Shown: piece after piece, positions 1-8,623 of the stretch
How the letters are laid out: the number at the start of each line of letters is the position of its first letter
Numbering within the stretch: the first letter of the stretch is position 1
Source of the DNA: Clostridiales bacterium
GTDB lineage: Bacteria > Bacillota > Clostridia > Lachnospirales > Lachnospiraceae
Direction of reading: 5' to 3'
Length of the DNA stretch: 64,000 nucleotides
Assembly: GCA_018372435.1 (NCBI GenBank)
Contig: JAHAJA010000016.1
Location: 1 to 64,000, forward strand
The notes under the pieces: generated by a model
Seen by the model: only the letters and a program-made list of their open reading frames with translations
Told to the model about the DNA's origin: nothing
Databases searched by the model: none
Program-made: the position numbers and the translations under genes

Positions 1-344
1 TTGGTCAGACTGGCACTTGGAGGTCTTTTTTTATTATAAAATAAAATGTTGGAGATTACGAGTTTAAATCGTACACCCCAACATTTACTATAGAACCTTA
101 TATCACAGGTTATAAGTTGTCTTTTTTCATGCAAAGAATCACTATTTTTATCGGTGTTTCTATTTTTTTGTTTATGTTAATATCTACAGTAGAGATAATA
201 TACCTACGATTCGAGAGTAAAAGATCTAGGTATTTCTTTTTTAATCCCCATGCTACGATCATATAAATTGTAGCGCTGAAAATTAAGAATGGGGATTTGG
301 CACTCGAATCACAATTACTTAATCGACGAAGGGAGTCAGATACT
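1..344. other. Intergenic region before the GH74 gene
   Basis: No gene is visible. The first 35 bases end in a T-run after a weak AGAC/GTCT stem and may be the tail of a terminator that begins outside the window. A clearer hairpin lies at 44-86: stem AAATGTTGG/CCAACATTT with an inner ACGA/TCGT pairing. A sequence resembling a -10 box (TAATAT, near 195) lies about 150 bases before the gene, without a convincing -35. No carbon-catabolite operator was recognised. Confidence 0.4.
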
Positions 345-2780
345 ATGGGAAATATTATAGGGACTAGGGAGTATACATATAAGAATATACCAATCCCAGG
401 GGGTGGTTATGTAACAGGTTTTTTGTTCCATGAGAAGGAAGAAAATCTGTTATATGCAAGAACGGATATAGGTGGAACATATCGTTTTGAATTCGGGACT
501 CGTACATGGAAATCATTAATGAATCATGTTAAGCAGGAAGATGTATCGGAAACTTATCCACTTTCTTTTGCAGTTGATAACAATAATAGTGGATTGTTAT
601 ACCTAGTTTGTGGATACAGTAACAAAGATACAGGTAAGTTGTGTATATCTTCGGACAAAGGTGAAACCTTCATTTACAAAGAGATGCCATGCAAAATACA
701 TGGAAATAATCCTGGTAGAGGAACTGGTGAAAGGCTTCAAGTCGATCCTAATAACAGTAATCTATTGTACTTTGGTTCACAGTCAAAAGGTCTTATGCGT
801 TCTGATAATCAAGGAGATAGCTGGGAGTTTATCACCGTTTCTATCGATGGTACAGCGGATAAGAATGAGCAGGAGATTACCTTTGTATGGATTGAACCAA
901 GAAAGACCATAGAGGGACGTTCTAAAACAATAGTAGTGGGTACATCGGGAGAAGGAAGTTCTATTGGGAAGTTCCGCGGACATAGCTTATACATATCAAC
1001 AGATGGAGCCATGACATTTAGGCCTTTACAGGAAGCAGAATCCTTGCTACCAAAGACAGAAGAGTCGGGGTATACAGGATATGTTGGTGCTAGATATGTG
1101 TTTGATGGGGAATATCTCTATGTAACCATGTCTGAGGCAGCTTCATATGGCTGGAGTTTTGCTTGTTATAGTTGCGATTGTGGCATGCAAAAGAGTGGTA
1201 AGGTGGTACGTTACCATATTGGAACAAGTGGAGAAGTTATAGAATATAAAGATATAACTCCAACCGCCATTGATTTTGGAGTGGATAATTTAGATGACAT
1301 CTCCTTTGGTATGGGAGGTATTGCATTAACCTATGATAAAGAGGCGAATACGCCTGTATTGATTTGCAGTACGATATGTTATCAACATCCTGGAGATATT
1401 GTGTTCCTATCAAGAGATAATGGACAGACCTGGAGAAAGATTCTACAAGGCCTTGAGATAGGACGTATTAACTTCACAGTTCCTTATATGAAACCGGAAT
1501 ATAATGGTCACGAATCTATACTACATTGGTTAACGGATGTGAAGATTAATCCATATAATTCAAATCATGCATTATTCAATAGTGGAACAGGAGCATTCGT
1601 AACATATAATTTACTTGCAGAGGATTGTACATGGGAACCAGAGTGCAAGGGTATTGAAGAGACAGTGCATCTGAATCTATATGCACCTAGTAAGGGCGAT
1701 GTTAAGTTAATAGATATATTAGGAGATCTAGGTGGTTTTGCCTTCACAGATCTAGATCAGCCGGCGGAGAATACGTTTGCGGATGAGAATGGTGATCGTT
1801 ATATTACTTGTATCAATGCAGATTATAGTGAAAACAATCAAGAGTATGTAGTGGTAACACCAAGAGGAAATTGGACAGGTAAGACCAAAGGAGGATTGAT
1901 CGTGTCTAGGGATCAATGTAAGACCTTTGAACATCTACCGCAACCATACGGGTTATCACCATTTATAGATGAATTACTAGATGAAATTATGAGACCGAAC
2001 GTAAATGCTGGTTGGGTTGCAATGTCAGCGGATAGTACAACGATTGTATGGTCGATTGCTAAGGTATTATCAATACCAGTGAATGCAGTTGTTTACACAA
2101 AAGACTGTGGTAAGACCTATCATAAATGTAGAATCTATGATAAAGACGGAGAATGCATTAGTGAGACCTATGAATGCCCACCAGTGCCTGCTTGGAAGAC
2201 ATATGATGAGTTTTTTGCATATTGTAATTCTCTTCGTAACATTAAGATTATGGCCGACCGAGTGAATCCGAAGGTGTTTTACGGATTTGGAGAGGCTTCA
2301 CAATTCTATGTAAGTACAGATGGAGGGGTTAGCTTCTATCAAAAGGAGAGGCCAGACAATTTTCCTGTTATGGTATTATCAGGCTTTGATTGTAATAACT
2401 ATGCTGAGATACGAGCCCAGCAGGGAGAAGAAGGCGTTATCTGGATGGCATTAGGAGAGCATGGACTTTGGAAAGTAATATACGATGTGAATAATGAGGA
2501 GTTTAAAGCAGAACGTATTACGAAAGAAGGAGACATGATAAAGTGTCAAGGTATGGGGCTCGGATTACATGGCGGGAAAGCCATCTACATGAGCGGTACA
2601 ATAAGCGGAGAATATGGATTCTTCGTAACTGAAGATGAAGGTAAAACTTATATTCGCCTGAATAGTGAGAAACAGATGTATGGTGATATTATGAGTATTA
2701 TAGGGGATCCTAGAGTACGGGGTAGATTCTATCTAGCTACGGGATCTAGAGGCGTATTGTACGGAGTACCAACCGAATAG
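345..2780 (+). CDS. GH74 xyloglucanase-like glycoside hydrolase, probably cytoplasmic
   Basis: An 811-residue protein made of repeated beta-propeller segments with BNR/Asp-box-like motifs (for example around SSDKGETF, SRDNGQTW and STDGGVSF), as in the two seven-bladed propellers of family GH74, which hydrolyse the beta-1,4-glucan backbone of xyloglucan. Both expected catalytic aspartates are visible: Asp41 in TDIGG and Asp461 in GDLGGF. A longer frame opens at a TTG (297), but the ATG at 345 has a good ribosome binding site (GAAGGGAG, 9-base spacing) and the extra residues resemble nothing. The N-terminus has no signal peptide, and no carbohydrate-binding module or dockerin follows, so it probably acts inside the cell on imported oligosaccharides. 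The gene stands alone and ends in a strong terminator. Substrate specificity is inferred from family only. Confidence 0.85.
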   Translation: MGNIIGTREYTYKNIPIPGGGYVTGFLFHEKEENLLYARTDIGGTYRFEFGTRTWKSLMNHVKQEDVSETYPLSFAVDNNNSGLLYLVCGYSNKDTGKLCISSDKGETFIYKEMPCKIHGNNPGRGTGERLQVDPNNSNLLYFGSQSKGLMRSDNQGDSWEFITVSIDGTADKNEQEITFVWIEPRKTIEGRSKTIVVGTSGEGSSIGKFRGHSLYISTDGAMTFRPLQEAESLLPKTEESGYTGYVGARYVFDGEYLYVTMSEAASYGWSFACYSCDCGMQKSGKVVRYHIGTSGEVIEYKDITPTAIDFGVDNLDDISFGMGGIALTYDKEANTPVLICSTICYQHPGDIVFLSRDNGQTWRKILQGLEIGRINFTVPYMKPEYNGHESILHWLTDVKINPYNSNHALFNSGTGAFVTYNLLAEDCTWEPECKGIEETVHLNLYAPSKGDVKLIDILGDLGGFAFTDLDQPAENTFADENGDRYITCINADYSENNQEYVVVTPRGNWTGKTKGGLIVSRDQCKTFEHLPQPYGLSPFIDELLDEIMRPNVNAGWVAMSADSTTIVWSIAKVLSIPVNAVVYTKDCGKTYHKCRIYDKDGECISETYECPPVPAWKTYDEFFAYCNSLRNIKIMADRVNPKVFYGFGEASQFYVSTDGGVSFYQKERPDNFPVMVLSGFDCNNYAEIRAQQGEEGVIWMALGEHGLWKVIYDVNNEEFKAERITKEGDMIKCQGMGLGLHGGKAIYMSGTISGEYGFFVTEDEGKTYIRLNSEKQMYGDIMSIIGDPRVRGRFYLATGSRGVLYGVPTE

Positions 2781-2827
2781 TTAGATATATTTAACAATAA
2801 CAAAAATAGAATACTATACTATAGAGT

Positions 2828-2877
2828 AGACTGAAGATGTTGAGAATGATAATAAGGAAACATCTTCAGTCTTTTTA
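2828..2877 (+). terminator. Rho-independent terminator after the GH74 gene
   Basis: A perfect 14-bp stem (AGACTGAAGATGTT / AACATCTTCAGTCT) is followed by TTTTT. A second terminator-like hairpin (AAGTTATC/GATAACTT, loop TGTC, then CTTTTT) lies at 2963-2988. Confidence 0.85.
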
Positions 2878-3006
2878 TATGCCTTTATAATTATGAGAAA
2901 ATACGAAAAATCTGATAAATCCTAGCATTCTGTCATACGATAGAAGCTTAACAAGAAGCCACAAGTTATCTGTCGATAACTTCTTTTTCAATTTAATATT
3001 ATATTA

Positions 3007-3034
3007 TTGCGATATCAAAACACTATGCTATAAT
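3007..3034 (+). promoter_or_regulatory. Sigma-A type promoter of the MerR gene
   Basis: TTGCGA, 16-base spacer and TATAAT with an extended -10 TGC. The predicted start leaves a leader of about 140 bases. Between 3085 and 3145 this leader holds imperfect repeats of AGCTGTG. Confidence 0.6.
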
Positions 3035-3184
3035 GTAAATATATGGTAATTGTACGGTAACTAGTGATAAATAGATAAAAAGTAGTTGGTTGCCAGCTGT
3101 GAATAACAGTTAGATAGTACAAGCTGTGTGGCTGTGATGTCACAAAATATATACGAATTATAAAATAACAGAGGAGGATTTTTC

Positions 3185-4027
3185 ATGGGTGAGATTCGTT
3201 ATATTATATCCGATGCGTCGAAGAAGATAGATGTGGAACCACATGCGTTACGATACTGGGAAGAAGAGTTAAGTCTTAATATACCTAGGAATGAGATGGG
3301 GCATCGGTATTATAGAGAGGAAGATATTAAGATACTTAAGAACGTTAAGTTATTAAAGGAACAGGGATTTCAATTAAGAGCAATTAAGATGATACTTCCC
3401 AATATACATAAAATTGAGACACTCGACGCAAAGAGTATGTTATTATTAAGAAACGAATTGAACGAAAGAGTATTCGAACTGGAAAGTAGACAAGAACTAC
3501 AAGAATTACAAGTGGTAAAGCATAAGATGGAGAGGCAATCAGAAAGTGATTGTAGCAATTTAATCCACTTGGATGAGGTACGGGGAGATCACATGAGTAT
3601 AAATTCAGGAGAAGGTGCTAAGGGATCAGAGGAAAAAGAACAGATAAATGAGAAAACAACAGAGATTTGCTCTGCAAATATAGAGAAAAAAGAAACGGAA
3701 TTAGATAACGTTAACACGATGAATGAAGAGATTGTGAATCGACAAGATAAGATGGTTCAGTTTAAGAGTATTATGAGTGAACTGATTATAAATGCTCTCC
3801 GCGAAAGTACGGATGATTTGGCGGGTAATATCGGCAAAGTCGTATCTTTAAATATGGCAAAAGAGTTAGATTATCAATTCAGAGAAAAAGAACAAAGAGA
3901 GGAGGAACGCTATAAGCATCTAGATGAAACGATTCGTGCATTTCAGCGAGGTAGAGCAGAAATTGCTGCATCTCAATCAGAAGGAGGGAAAAAGAAAACT
4001 ATATTCAAAAGGAAAGAATTAATATAA
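3185..4027 (+). CDS. MerR-family transcriptional regulator with long coiled-coil tail
   Basis: A 280-residue protein. Residues about 4-72 form a MerR winged helix-turn-helix: the recognition segment ends in ALRYWEEE, and the GHRYYREEDI stretch is typical of the wing. A Glu/Gln/Lys-rich, mainly helical linker follows (about 85-175), then a C-terminal helical region ending in a basic tail, resembling the MerR/DUF3967 arrangement. No effector-binding domain or metal-binding cysteine cluster is seen, so the signal is unknown. The start has GAGGAGGA at good spacing. It is monocistronic and shares a terminator with the convergent ferredoxin gene. Family assignment is firm; the target genes are not known. 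Confidence 0.85.
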   Translation: MGEIRYIISDASKKIDVEPHALRYWEEELSLNIPRNEMGHRYYREEDIKILKNVKLLKEQGFQLRAIKMILPNIHKIETLDAKSMLLLRNELNERVFELESRQELQELQVVKHKMERQSESDCSNLIHLDEVRGDHMSINSGEGAKGSEEKEQINEKTTEICSANIEKKETELDNVNTMNEEIVNRQDKMVQFKSIMSELIINALRESTDDLAGNIGKVVSLNMAKELDYQFREKEQREEERYKHLDETIRAFQRGRAEIAASQSEGGKKKTIFKRKELI

Positions 4028-4040
4028 GTTTTACGTTTAA

Positions 4041-4096
4041 AAAAGGTGCTGATACACAATATAGATTCAATCTACATTGGTGTATCAGCACCTTTT
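4041..4096. terminator. Bidirectional terminator between merR-like gene and ferredoxin
   Basis: A perfect 17-bp inverted repeat has A-tracts on the left and T-tracts on the right (AAAAGGTGCTGATACAC and its complement), so it can end transcription from both sides. The loop holds a smaller TAGATT/AATCTA palindrome. Confidence 0.9.
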
Positions 4097-4111
4097 AACA
4101 AATAAATGTTA

Positions 4112-4282
4112 TTATTCTTGAGAAATTGCGCCTGTTGGGCAAGTAGCTGCACAAGCTCCGCAATCGATACATACATCAGCGTTGATTTCGTATTGAGTTG
4201 CTCCTTCAGAAATAGCATCTACTGGACATTCAGCTGCACAAGCTCCACAGCTTACACAAGCATCACTAATTACATGTGCCAT
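4112..4282 (-). CDS. 2[4Fe-4S] ferredoxin, clostridial type
   Basis: A 56-residue small electron carrier. It has two CxxCxxCxxxCP clusters (Cys9/12/15/19 and Cys38/41/44/48), the hallmark of the bacterial two-cluster ferredoxin that accepts electrons from pyruvate:ferredoxin oxidoreductase and passes them to hydrogenase or Rnf-type enzymes. The frame can be extended upstream by 16 codons, but the ATG at 4282 is preceded by AGGAGGAT and gives the conserved N-terminus MAHVIS. It is probably transcribed alone, with a terminator shared with the convergent regulator gene. Confidence 0.95.
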   Translation of the reverse strand: MAHVISDACVSCGACAAECPVDAISEGATQYEINADVCIDCGACAATCPTGAISQE

Positions 4283-4496
4283 TGTATCATCCTCCTTTAA
4301 TTTTTGATAGTATAATTGTAATATAAACAAGCTTATTTTACAAGTTAATTTTATACAATTTAAATGAAAATAATGGTATATTCTATGCTAAATTGACAAG
4401 AAATTTCACTTCTATAATAAGCAGTTTACCTAGTGTAATTACATATAGCTTAAAGCTATATGCTAAAAAATAACAAAATAACCACGAGATCATAGG

Positions 4497-5234
4497 TTAG
4501 ATATTAGCATATACTGAAACTCCGCATGTTTCAAAAATTGACTTCACTTCATTGATAAGGGCAAGTGACGGCTCCATCGTATCCTTAAGTGTATAATCAT
4601 ATCCAAGTTCTTCCCACTTATATTCACCCATCTTGTGGAATGGGAGTAATTCAATACGAGAAACATTAGGATATTCTTTAAGATGATTTGCTAATTTAGT
4701 AATAGATTCAAGGTTGTCTGTTAAACCAGGAACTAACACGTAACGTACCCATGTGTTAATATTCTTCTCACGAATATAGTCTAAGAATGCAAGCGTATTT
4801 TCAAGTGCTACACCAGTAACGCTCTTGTATACTTCAGGATCAAAATTTTTGATGTCTAACAATACGATATCTGTATATTCTAAAACTTCTTTTACTTTAT
4901 CATTGAAGATAAAACCAGAGGTATCTAGTGCTGTAGAGATATCATTCTTTTTGCATAATTCAAAAGCTTCCTTTACGAAGTCAGCCTGTAGTAAGGGCTC
5001 ACCACCAGTAAAAGTAGTTCCACCGCCTGAGAATTTCATATATGATTTGTACTTTAGGATCTCATTAACGAGATCTGTTGGAGTGTATTCTGTTCCTTTA
5101 TGTGTATCCCAAGTATCAGGATTATGACAGAATTGACAACGTAATGGGCAACCTTGTAAGAAAGTAACAAAGCGTATTCCAGGCCCATCTACGGTGCCAC
5201 AGGTTTCGATGGAATGTATTTTACCAATGGTCAT
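4497..5234 (-). CDS. pflA: Pyruvate formate-lyase activating enzyme
   Basis: A 245-residue radical-SAM enzyme that installs the glycyl radical on pyruvate formate-lyase under anaerobic conditions. The CxxxCxxC iron-sulfur motif is present (Cys29, Cys33, Cys36 in GCPLRCQFCHNP), with the family N-terminus ETCGTVDGPGIRFVTF and the GGGTTFTGGEPLLQ stretch that binds S-adenosylmethionine. The length is normal for PflA. The start is supported by AGGAGGAT. It lies 214 bases downstream of its substrate gene pflB on the same strand, with a hairpin between the two. Confidence 0.96.
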   Translation of the reverse strand: MTIGKIHSIETCGTVDGPGIRFVTFLQGCPLRCQFCHNPDTWDTHKGTEYTPTDLVNEILKYKSYMKFSGGGTTFTGGEPLLQADFVKEAFELCKKNDISTALDTSGFIFNDKVKEVLEYTDIVLLDIKNFDPEVYKSVTGVALENTLAFLDYIREKNINTWVRYVLVPGLTDNLESITKLANHLKEYPNVSRIELLPFHKMGEYKWEELGYDYTLKDTMEPSLALINEVKSIFETCGVSVYANI

Positions 5235-5360
5235 TGTGATATCCTCCTATAGATCAAAGCTTGATTTCTATATCAAAATCTCTGCAAAAGCGAACGTTAA
5301 TTCGCATATGAAATAGCATCATATCGTTATCAGAAACATTGAAATAAAAATCAATTTAAT

Positions 5361-5419
5361 AAAAGGGAGGCTGCAACAATTCATTTCATGTGAAACTTTT
5401 GTCACGATACCTCCCCTTA
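5361..5419 (-). terminator. Hairpin between pflB and pflA (partial terminator or processing site)
   Basis: On the minus strand AAGGGGAGG pairs with CCTCCCTT and is followed by TTTTATT. The loop contains GTGA/TCAC and TTTCA/TGAAA pairings. It could lower pflA expression relative to pflB, a common arrangement because little activase is needed. The effect is inferred. Confidence 0.55.
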
Positions 5420-5448
5420 AATTAATTAGTTACTAGGAACTAAGCGAA

Positions 5449-7680
5449 TTAGTGTCTATCATGGAAAGTACGGCTAATTACGTCTAATTGTTGTTCCTTT
5501 GTTAACTTGATGAAGTTAACAGCGTATCCTGATACACGCACTGTTAATTGAGGATATTTTTCTGGATGATCCATAGCATCAAGTAAAGTTTCTCTATCGA
5601 ATACGTTAACGTTGATGTGGTGACCACCATCATGGAAGTATCCGTCAAGTAAGCTTGCTAAGTGGTTTTCACGAGAATCTTCATCTTTACCAAGTGCGTT
5701 TGGTATGATTGAGAATGTATATGAAATACCATCTTGTGCATCTTTGTATGGTAATTTAGCAACAGAAGCCATAGATGCGATAGCACCGTGTGTATCTCTT
5801 CCATGCATAGGGTTAGCACCAGGAGCTAGAGGTACACCAGCTTTACGTCCGTCTGGAGTGCTTCCTGTTTTCTTACCATAAACAACGTTTGAAGTGATAG
5901 TAAGGATAGAAAGTGTAGGAACAGCTTTTCTGTAAGTCTTTTGCTTACGAATCTTGTTCATGAATAATTCTACCATTTGAATAGCGATGCTATCTACTCT
6001 ATCATCGTTGTTACCGTATTTAGGGAAATCTCCATCAATTTCATAATCAATTACTAAACCAGACTCATCTCTAACTGGTTTAACTTTAGCGAATTTAATT
6101 GCTGATAATGCATCGGCTACTACAGAAAGACCAGCGATACCACAAGCTTCAGTTCTTAAGATTTCAAGGTCATGTAAAGCCATTTGTAATCTTTCATAAT
6201 TGTATTTATCATGCATATAGTGAATTACGTTTAATGTATTAACATATAATTCAGCTAACCACTCAAGAATTTGATCAAATTTAGCCATTACTTCATCGTA
6301 ATCTAAGTATTCTGAAGTAATTGGAGCGAATAAAGGAGCGATTTGTTCTCCAGTTTTTTCATCTCTACCACCATTGATTGTATATAATAATGCTTTAGCA
6401 AGGTTTGCTCTAGCACCAAAGAATTGCATCTGTTTACCAATTCTCATTGCAGATACACAACAAGCGATTCCGTAGTCATCTCCCCAATAGTCTCTCATTA
6501 AGTCATCGTTTTCGTATTGGATAGAACTTGTAGTGATAGAAATCTTAGCACAGAACTTCTTGAATCCTTCTGGAAGAGAAGTTGACCAAAGAACTGTTAA
6601 GTTTGGTTCTGGAGCAGGTCCTAAGTTAACTAATGTGTTAAGTACACGGAAGCTGCTCTTAGTTACTAATGTTCTACCATCTGTACCCATACCACCGATT
6701 GATTCAGTAACCCATGTAGGATCTCCTGAGAATAAATCGTTGTATGCTGGTGTACGTAAGAAACGAATCATACGTAATTTCAATACAAAGTGATCCATGA
6801 TTTCTTGAGCTTGTTCTTCTGTTAGTGTACCGTTTTTGATATCTCTTTCTACATAGATATCTAAGAATGTAGATACACGGCCAAGTGACATTGCTGCACC
6901 ATCTTGTTCTTTAACAGCTGCTAAGTATGCAAAGTAAGTCCATTGAGTAGCTTCTACAGCATCTTTAGCTGGTTGAGTAAGGTCAAAACCGTAGCTTTTT
7001 CCCATAGCAATTAATAATTTTAAAGCCTTGATTTGTTCAGAAATCTCTTCACGAAGTCTAATGTCTGGAGATTCAAGACAATTGATTTCAAGACGTTTCT
7101 TTTGTTCTAGTTTTTCCTGAATTAATCGATCAACACCGTACAAAGCAACTCTTCTGTAGTCTCCGATGATACGTCCACGTCCGTAGGCATCTGGAAGACC
7201 TGTAATGATAGCTGAGTGTCTTGCTTTTTTCATATCTTCTGTATAAGCATCGAATACACCATCGTTGTGTGTTTTACGGTTGCTTGTGTAAATACTTTCT
7301 GTTTGTTTGTCTAATTCATATCCGTAAGATTCAAGAGCTGATTTAACCACACGAACACCACCGTTAGGGAAAATACCTCTTTTAAGTGGTTTGTCAGTTT
7401 GGAAACCAACGATTACTTCTTTATCTTTATCAACATAGCCAGGTCCAAATGCTGTGATTGAAGAAGGTACTTTAGTTTCGGCATCTAAGATACCTTTTTC
7501 GTTTTCTTCTAACATAAGTTTTTTTACTTCATCAAAAAGTTCTTCGGTTCTCTTTGTAGCACCTGCTAAGAAAGAGTCATCACCTTCATAAGGTGTATAG
7601 TTTGTTTGGATAAAGCCACGAACATCAATTTCGCTAGTCCATTTGCCAGTTGCGAAGCCTTCCCATTGTGGTTTACACAT
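5449..7680 (-). CDS. pflB: Formate acetyltransferase (pyruvate formate-lyase)
   Basis: A 743-residue glycyl-radical enzyme converting pyruvate and CoA to acetyl-CoA and formate in anaerobic fermentation. The catalytic cysteine pair Cys407-Cys408 lies in GIACCVSAM, and the glycine that carries the radical (Gly718) lies in RVSGYAVNF near the C-terminus. The length matches PFL. The open frame extends 34 codons further upstream, but the ATG at 7680 follows a GGAGGAC ribosome binding site and starts with MCKPQWEGF, typical of clostridial PFL. It is followed by pflA. A near-consensus promoter far upstream gives a leader of about 285 bases. Confidence 0.97.
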   Translation of the reverse strand: MCKPQWEGFATGKWTSEIDVRGFIQTNYTPYEGDDSFLAGATKRTEELFDEVKKLMLEENEKGILDAETKVPSSITAFGPGYVDKDKEVIVGFQTDKPLKRGIFPNGGVRVVKSALESYGYELDKQTESIYTSNRKTHNDGVFDAYTEDMKKARHSAIITGLPDAYGRGRIIGDYRRVALYGVDRLIQEKLEQKKRLEINCLESPDIRLREEISEQIKALKLLIAMGKSYGFDLTQPAKDAVEATQWTYFAYLAAVKEQDGAAMSLGRVSTFLDIYVERDIKNGTLTEEQAQEIMDHFVLKLRMIRFLRTPAYNDLFSGDPTWVTESIGGMGTDGRTLVTKSSFRVLNTLVNLGPAPEPNLTVLWSTSLPEGFKKFCAKISITTSSIQYENDDLMRDYWGDDYGIACCVSAMRIGKQMQFFGARANLAKALLYTINGGRDEKTGEQIAPLFAPITSEYLDYDEVMAKFDQILEWLAELYVNTLNVIHYMHDKYNYERLQMALHDLEILRTEACGIAGLSVVADALSAIKFAKVKPVRDESGLVIDYEIDGDFPKYGNNDDRVDSIAIQMVELFMNKIRKQKTYRKAVPTLSILTITSNVVYGKKTGSTPDGRKAGVPLAPGANPMHGRDTHGAIASMASVAKLPYKDAQDGISYTFSIIPNALGKDEDSRENHLASLLDGYFHDGGHHINVNVFDRETLLDAMDHPEKYPQLTVRVSGYAVNFIKLTKEQQLDVISRTFHDRH

Positions 7681-7970
7681 AATAATAGTCCTCCTGTCTG
7701 TAACATAATTAGTGATTGATATGCAATTTATATTACAACCATTCAGTATCTTGAAGATCAGTATGCCTGCTGAGTAACCCATTATAATCTACACTGAGTT
7801 ACGCTTATGCTTTGACTCAAATGAGCTGATATACTGAATAGTGAAATATATCGAGTTTAATATGCAAAAGACGATATATTTGCTCTCGAAATAGTAAGGA
7901 TGATATCGACAGTGTAAGGGATTATTATGTGGTTGAATTGTCCATCAGATATCTGTTTTCCTATAATTGC

Positions 7971-7999
7971 ATTATAAATGAATACTGTATACACGTCAA
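7971..7999 (-). promoter_or_regulatory. Sigma-A promoter of pflB
   Basis: On the minus strand TTGACG, exactly 17 bases, then TATAAT. It is the only strong promoter seen between pflB and the divergent DUF1858 gene and implies a long pflB leader (about 285 bases). Confidence 0.75.
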
Positions 8000-8108
8000 G
8001 CAAACAGTTGAAAATTCACGGGTATTGTATGTATTTTTTCAAGTACAAAAGAATTGCTTAAAGAGAGTATTATTAGTTAGTGTAACGAAGTTCTAGATGC
8101 GCCTTAAC

Positions 8109-8137
8109 TTGACGTTAGAACTATCTTAGAATATAAT
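8109..8137 (+). promoter_or_regulatory. Sigma-A promoter of the DUF1858 gene
   Basis: TTGACG, 17-base spacer, TATAAT. The transcript would start near 8144 and carry a leader of about 184 bases. Confidence 0.75.
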
Positions 8138-8327
8138 AAAAGAAATCTGTAAACAATGTAAAAAATAAAGACTTTTGAGTGTAGGGCTTAAAGTTTTGGC
8201 GCGAAAAGCAGGGCATTCAGATTTAGTATGTCAAATTGGCGTACGTCCCGCACAAGGAGTGCTAAAGCATTCTAGCAATGAGTTTAGTTTAAGCAGAATT
8301 TGCTCAGAATATAAGGAGGTCAATATT

Positions 8328-8531
8328 ATGGCTAGAGTAAATAAGGATATGATTATCGCAGATATCATCGCTTTAGATCAAGGAACGATTCCTATTCTAT
8401 TGAATGCGGGATTGCATTGTGTTGGTTGTCCATCTGCTCAAGGTGAATCAATCGAAGAAGCAGCTATGGTTCATGGATTAGATGCGGATGCATTAGTAGA
8501 TGATATCAATGATTATTTAGAAACAAAATAA
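8328..8531 (+). CDS. DUF1858 / hybrid-cluster-protein-associated redox disulfide protein
   Basis: A 67-residue protein matching the small DUF1858 family: an N-terminal helix (DMIIADIIALDQG), then LNAGLHCVGCPSAQGESIEEA with a Cys31-Val-Gly-Cys34 pair, then a helical end. Members are often encoded next to hybrid cluster proteins or regulators of anaerobic metabolism and are thought to be redox-active; the exact role is not established. The frame stays open for 51 upstream codons, but AAGGAGGTC just before the ATG at 8328 and the family N-terminus fix the start. It is divergent from pflB. Confidence 0.85.
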   Translation: MARVNKDMIIADIIALDQGTIPILLNAGLHCVGCPSAQGESIEEAAMVHGLDADALVDDINDYLETK

Positions 8532-8576
8532 TAAGAAGGTTGTAATCAACCTAGATAAAGTTATTAGATAAGCTGA

Positions 8577-8622
8577 GATAAGGCTATCGCAAAAAAGTAT
8601 TACCTTTTGCGATAGCCTTATC
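8577..8622. terminator. Bidirectional terminator between DUF1858 gene and mecA
   Basis: An 18-bp perfect stem (GATAAGGCTATCGCAAAA and its complement) with a 10-base loop. It abuts the mecA stop codon at 8624. Confidence 0.88.
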
Positions 8623-8623
8623 T

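Larger units (their letters stand above)
7681..8327. other. Divergent regulatory region between pflB and the DUF1858 gene
   Basis: It holds two back-to-back promoters, both reading TTGACG-17-TATAAT (pflB on minus at 7971-7999, DUF1858 gene on plus at 8109-8137), and the long leaders of both genes. The plus leader (about 8144-8327) is richer in GC than its surroundings and contains short inverted repeats (GCTA near 8261), but no known riboswitch was recognised. No FNR or Rex operator was identified with confidence. Confidence 0.5.

Noticed and set aside
610..912. 100-codon frame inside the GH74 gene
   Set aside because: It is an alternative frame of a well-supported gene with no start signal or family features.
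4106..4300. 64-codon plus-strand frame rich in Cys and Ser
   Set aside because: It is antisense to the two-cluster ferredoxin, whose repeated Cys codons create the pattern.
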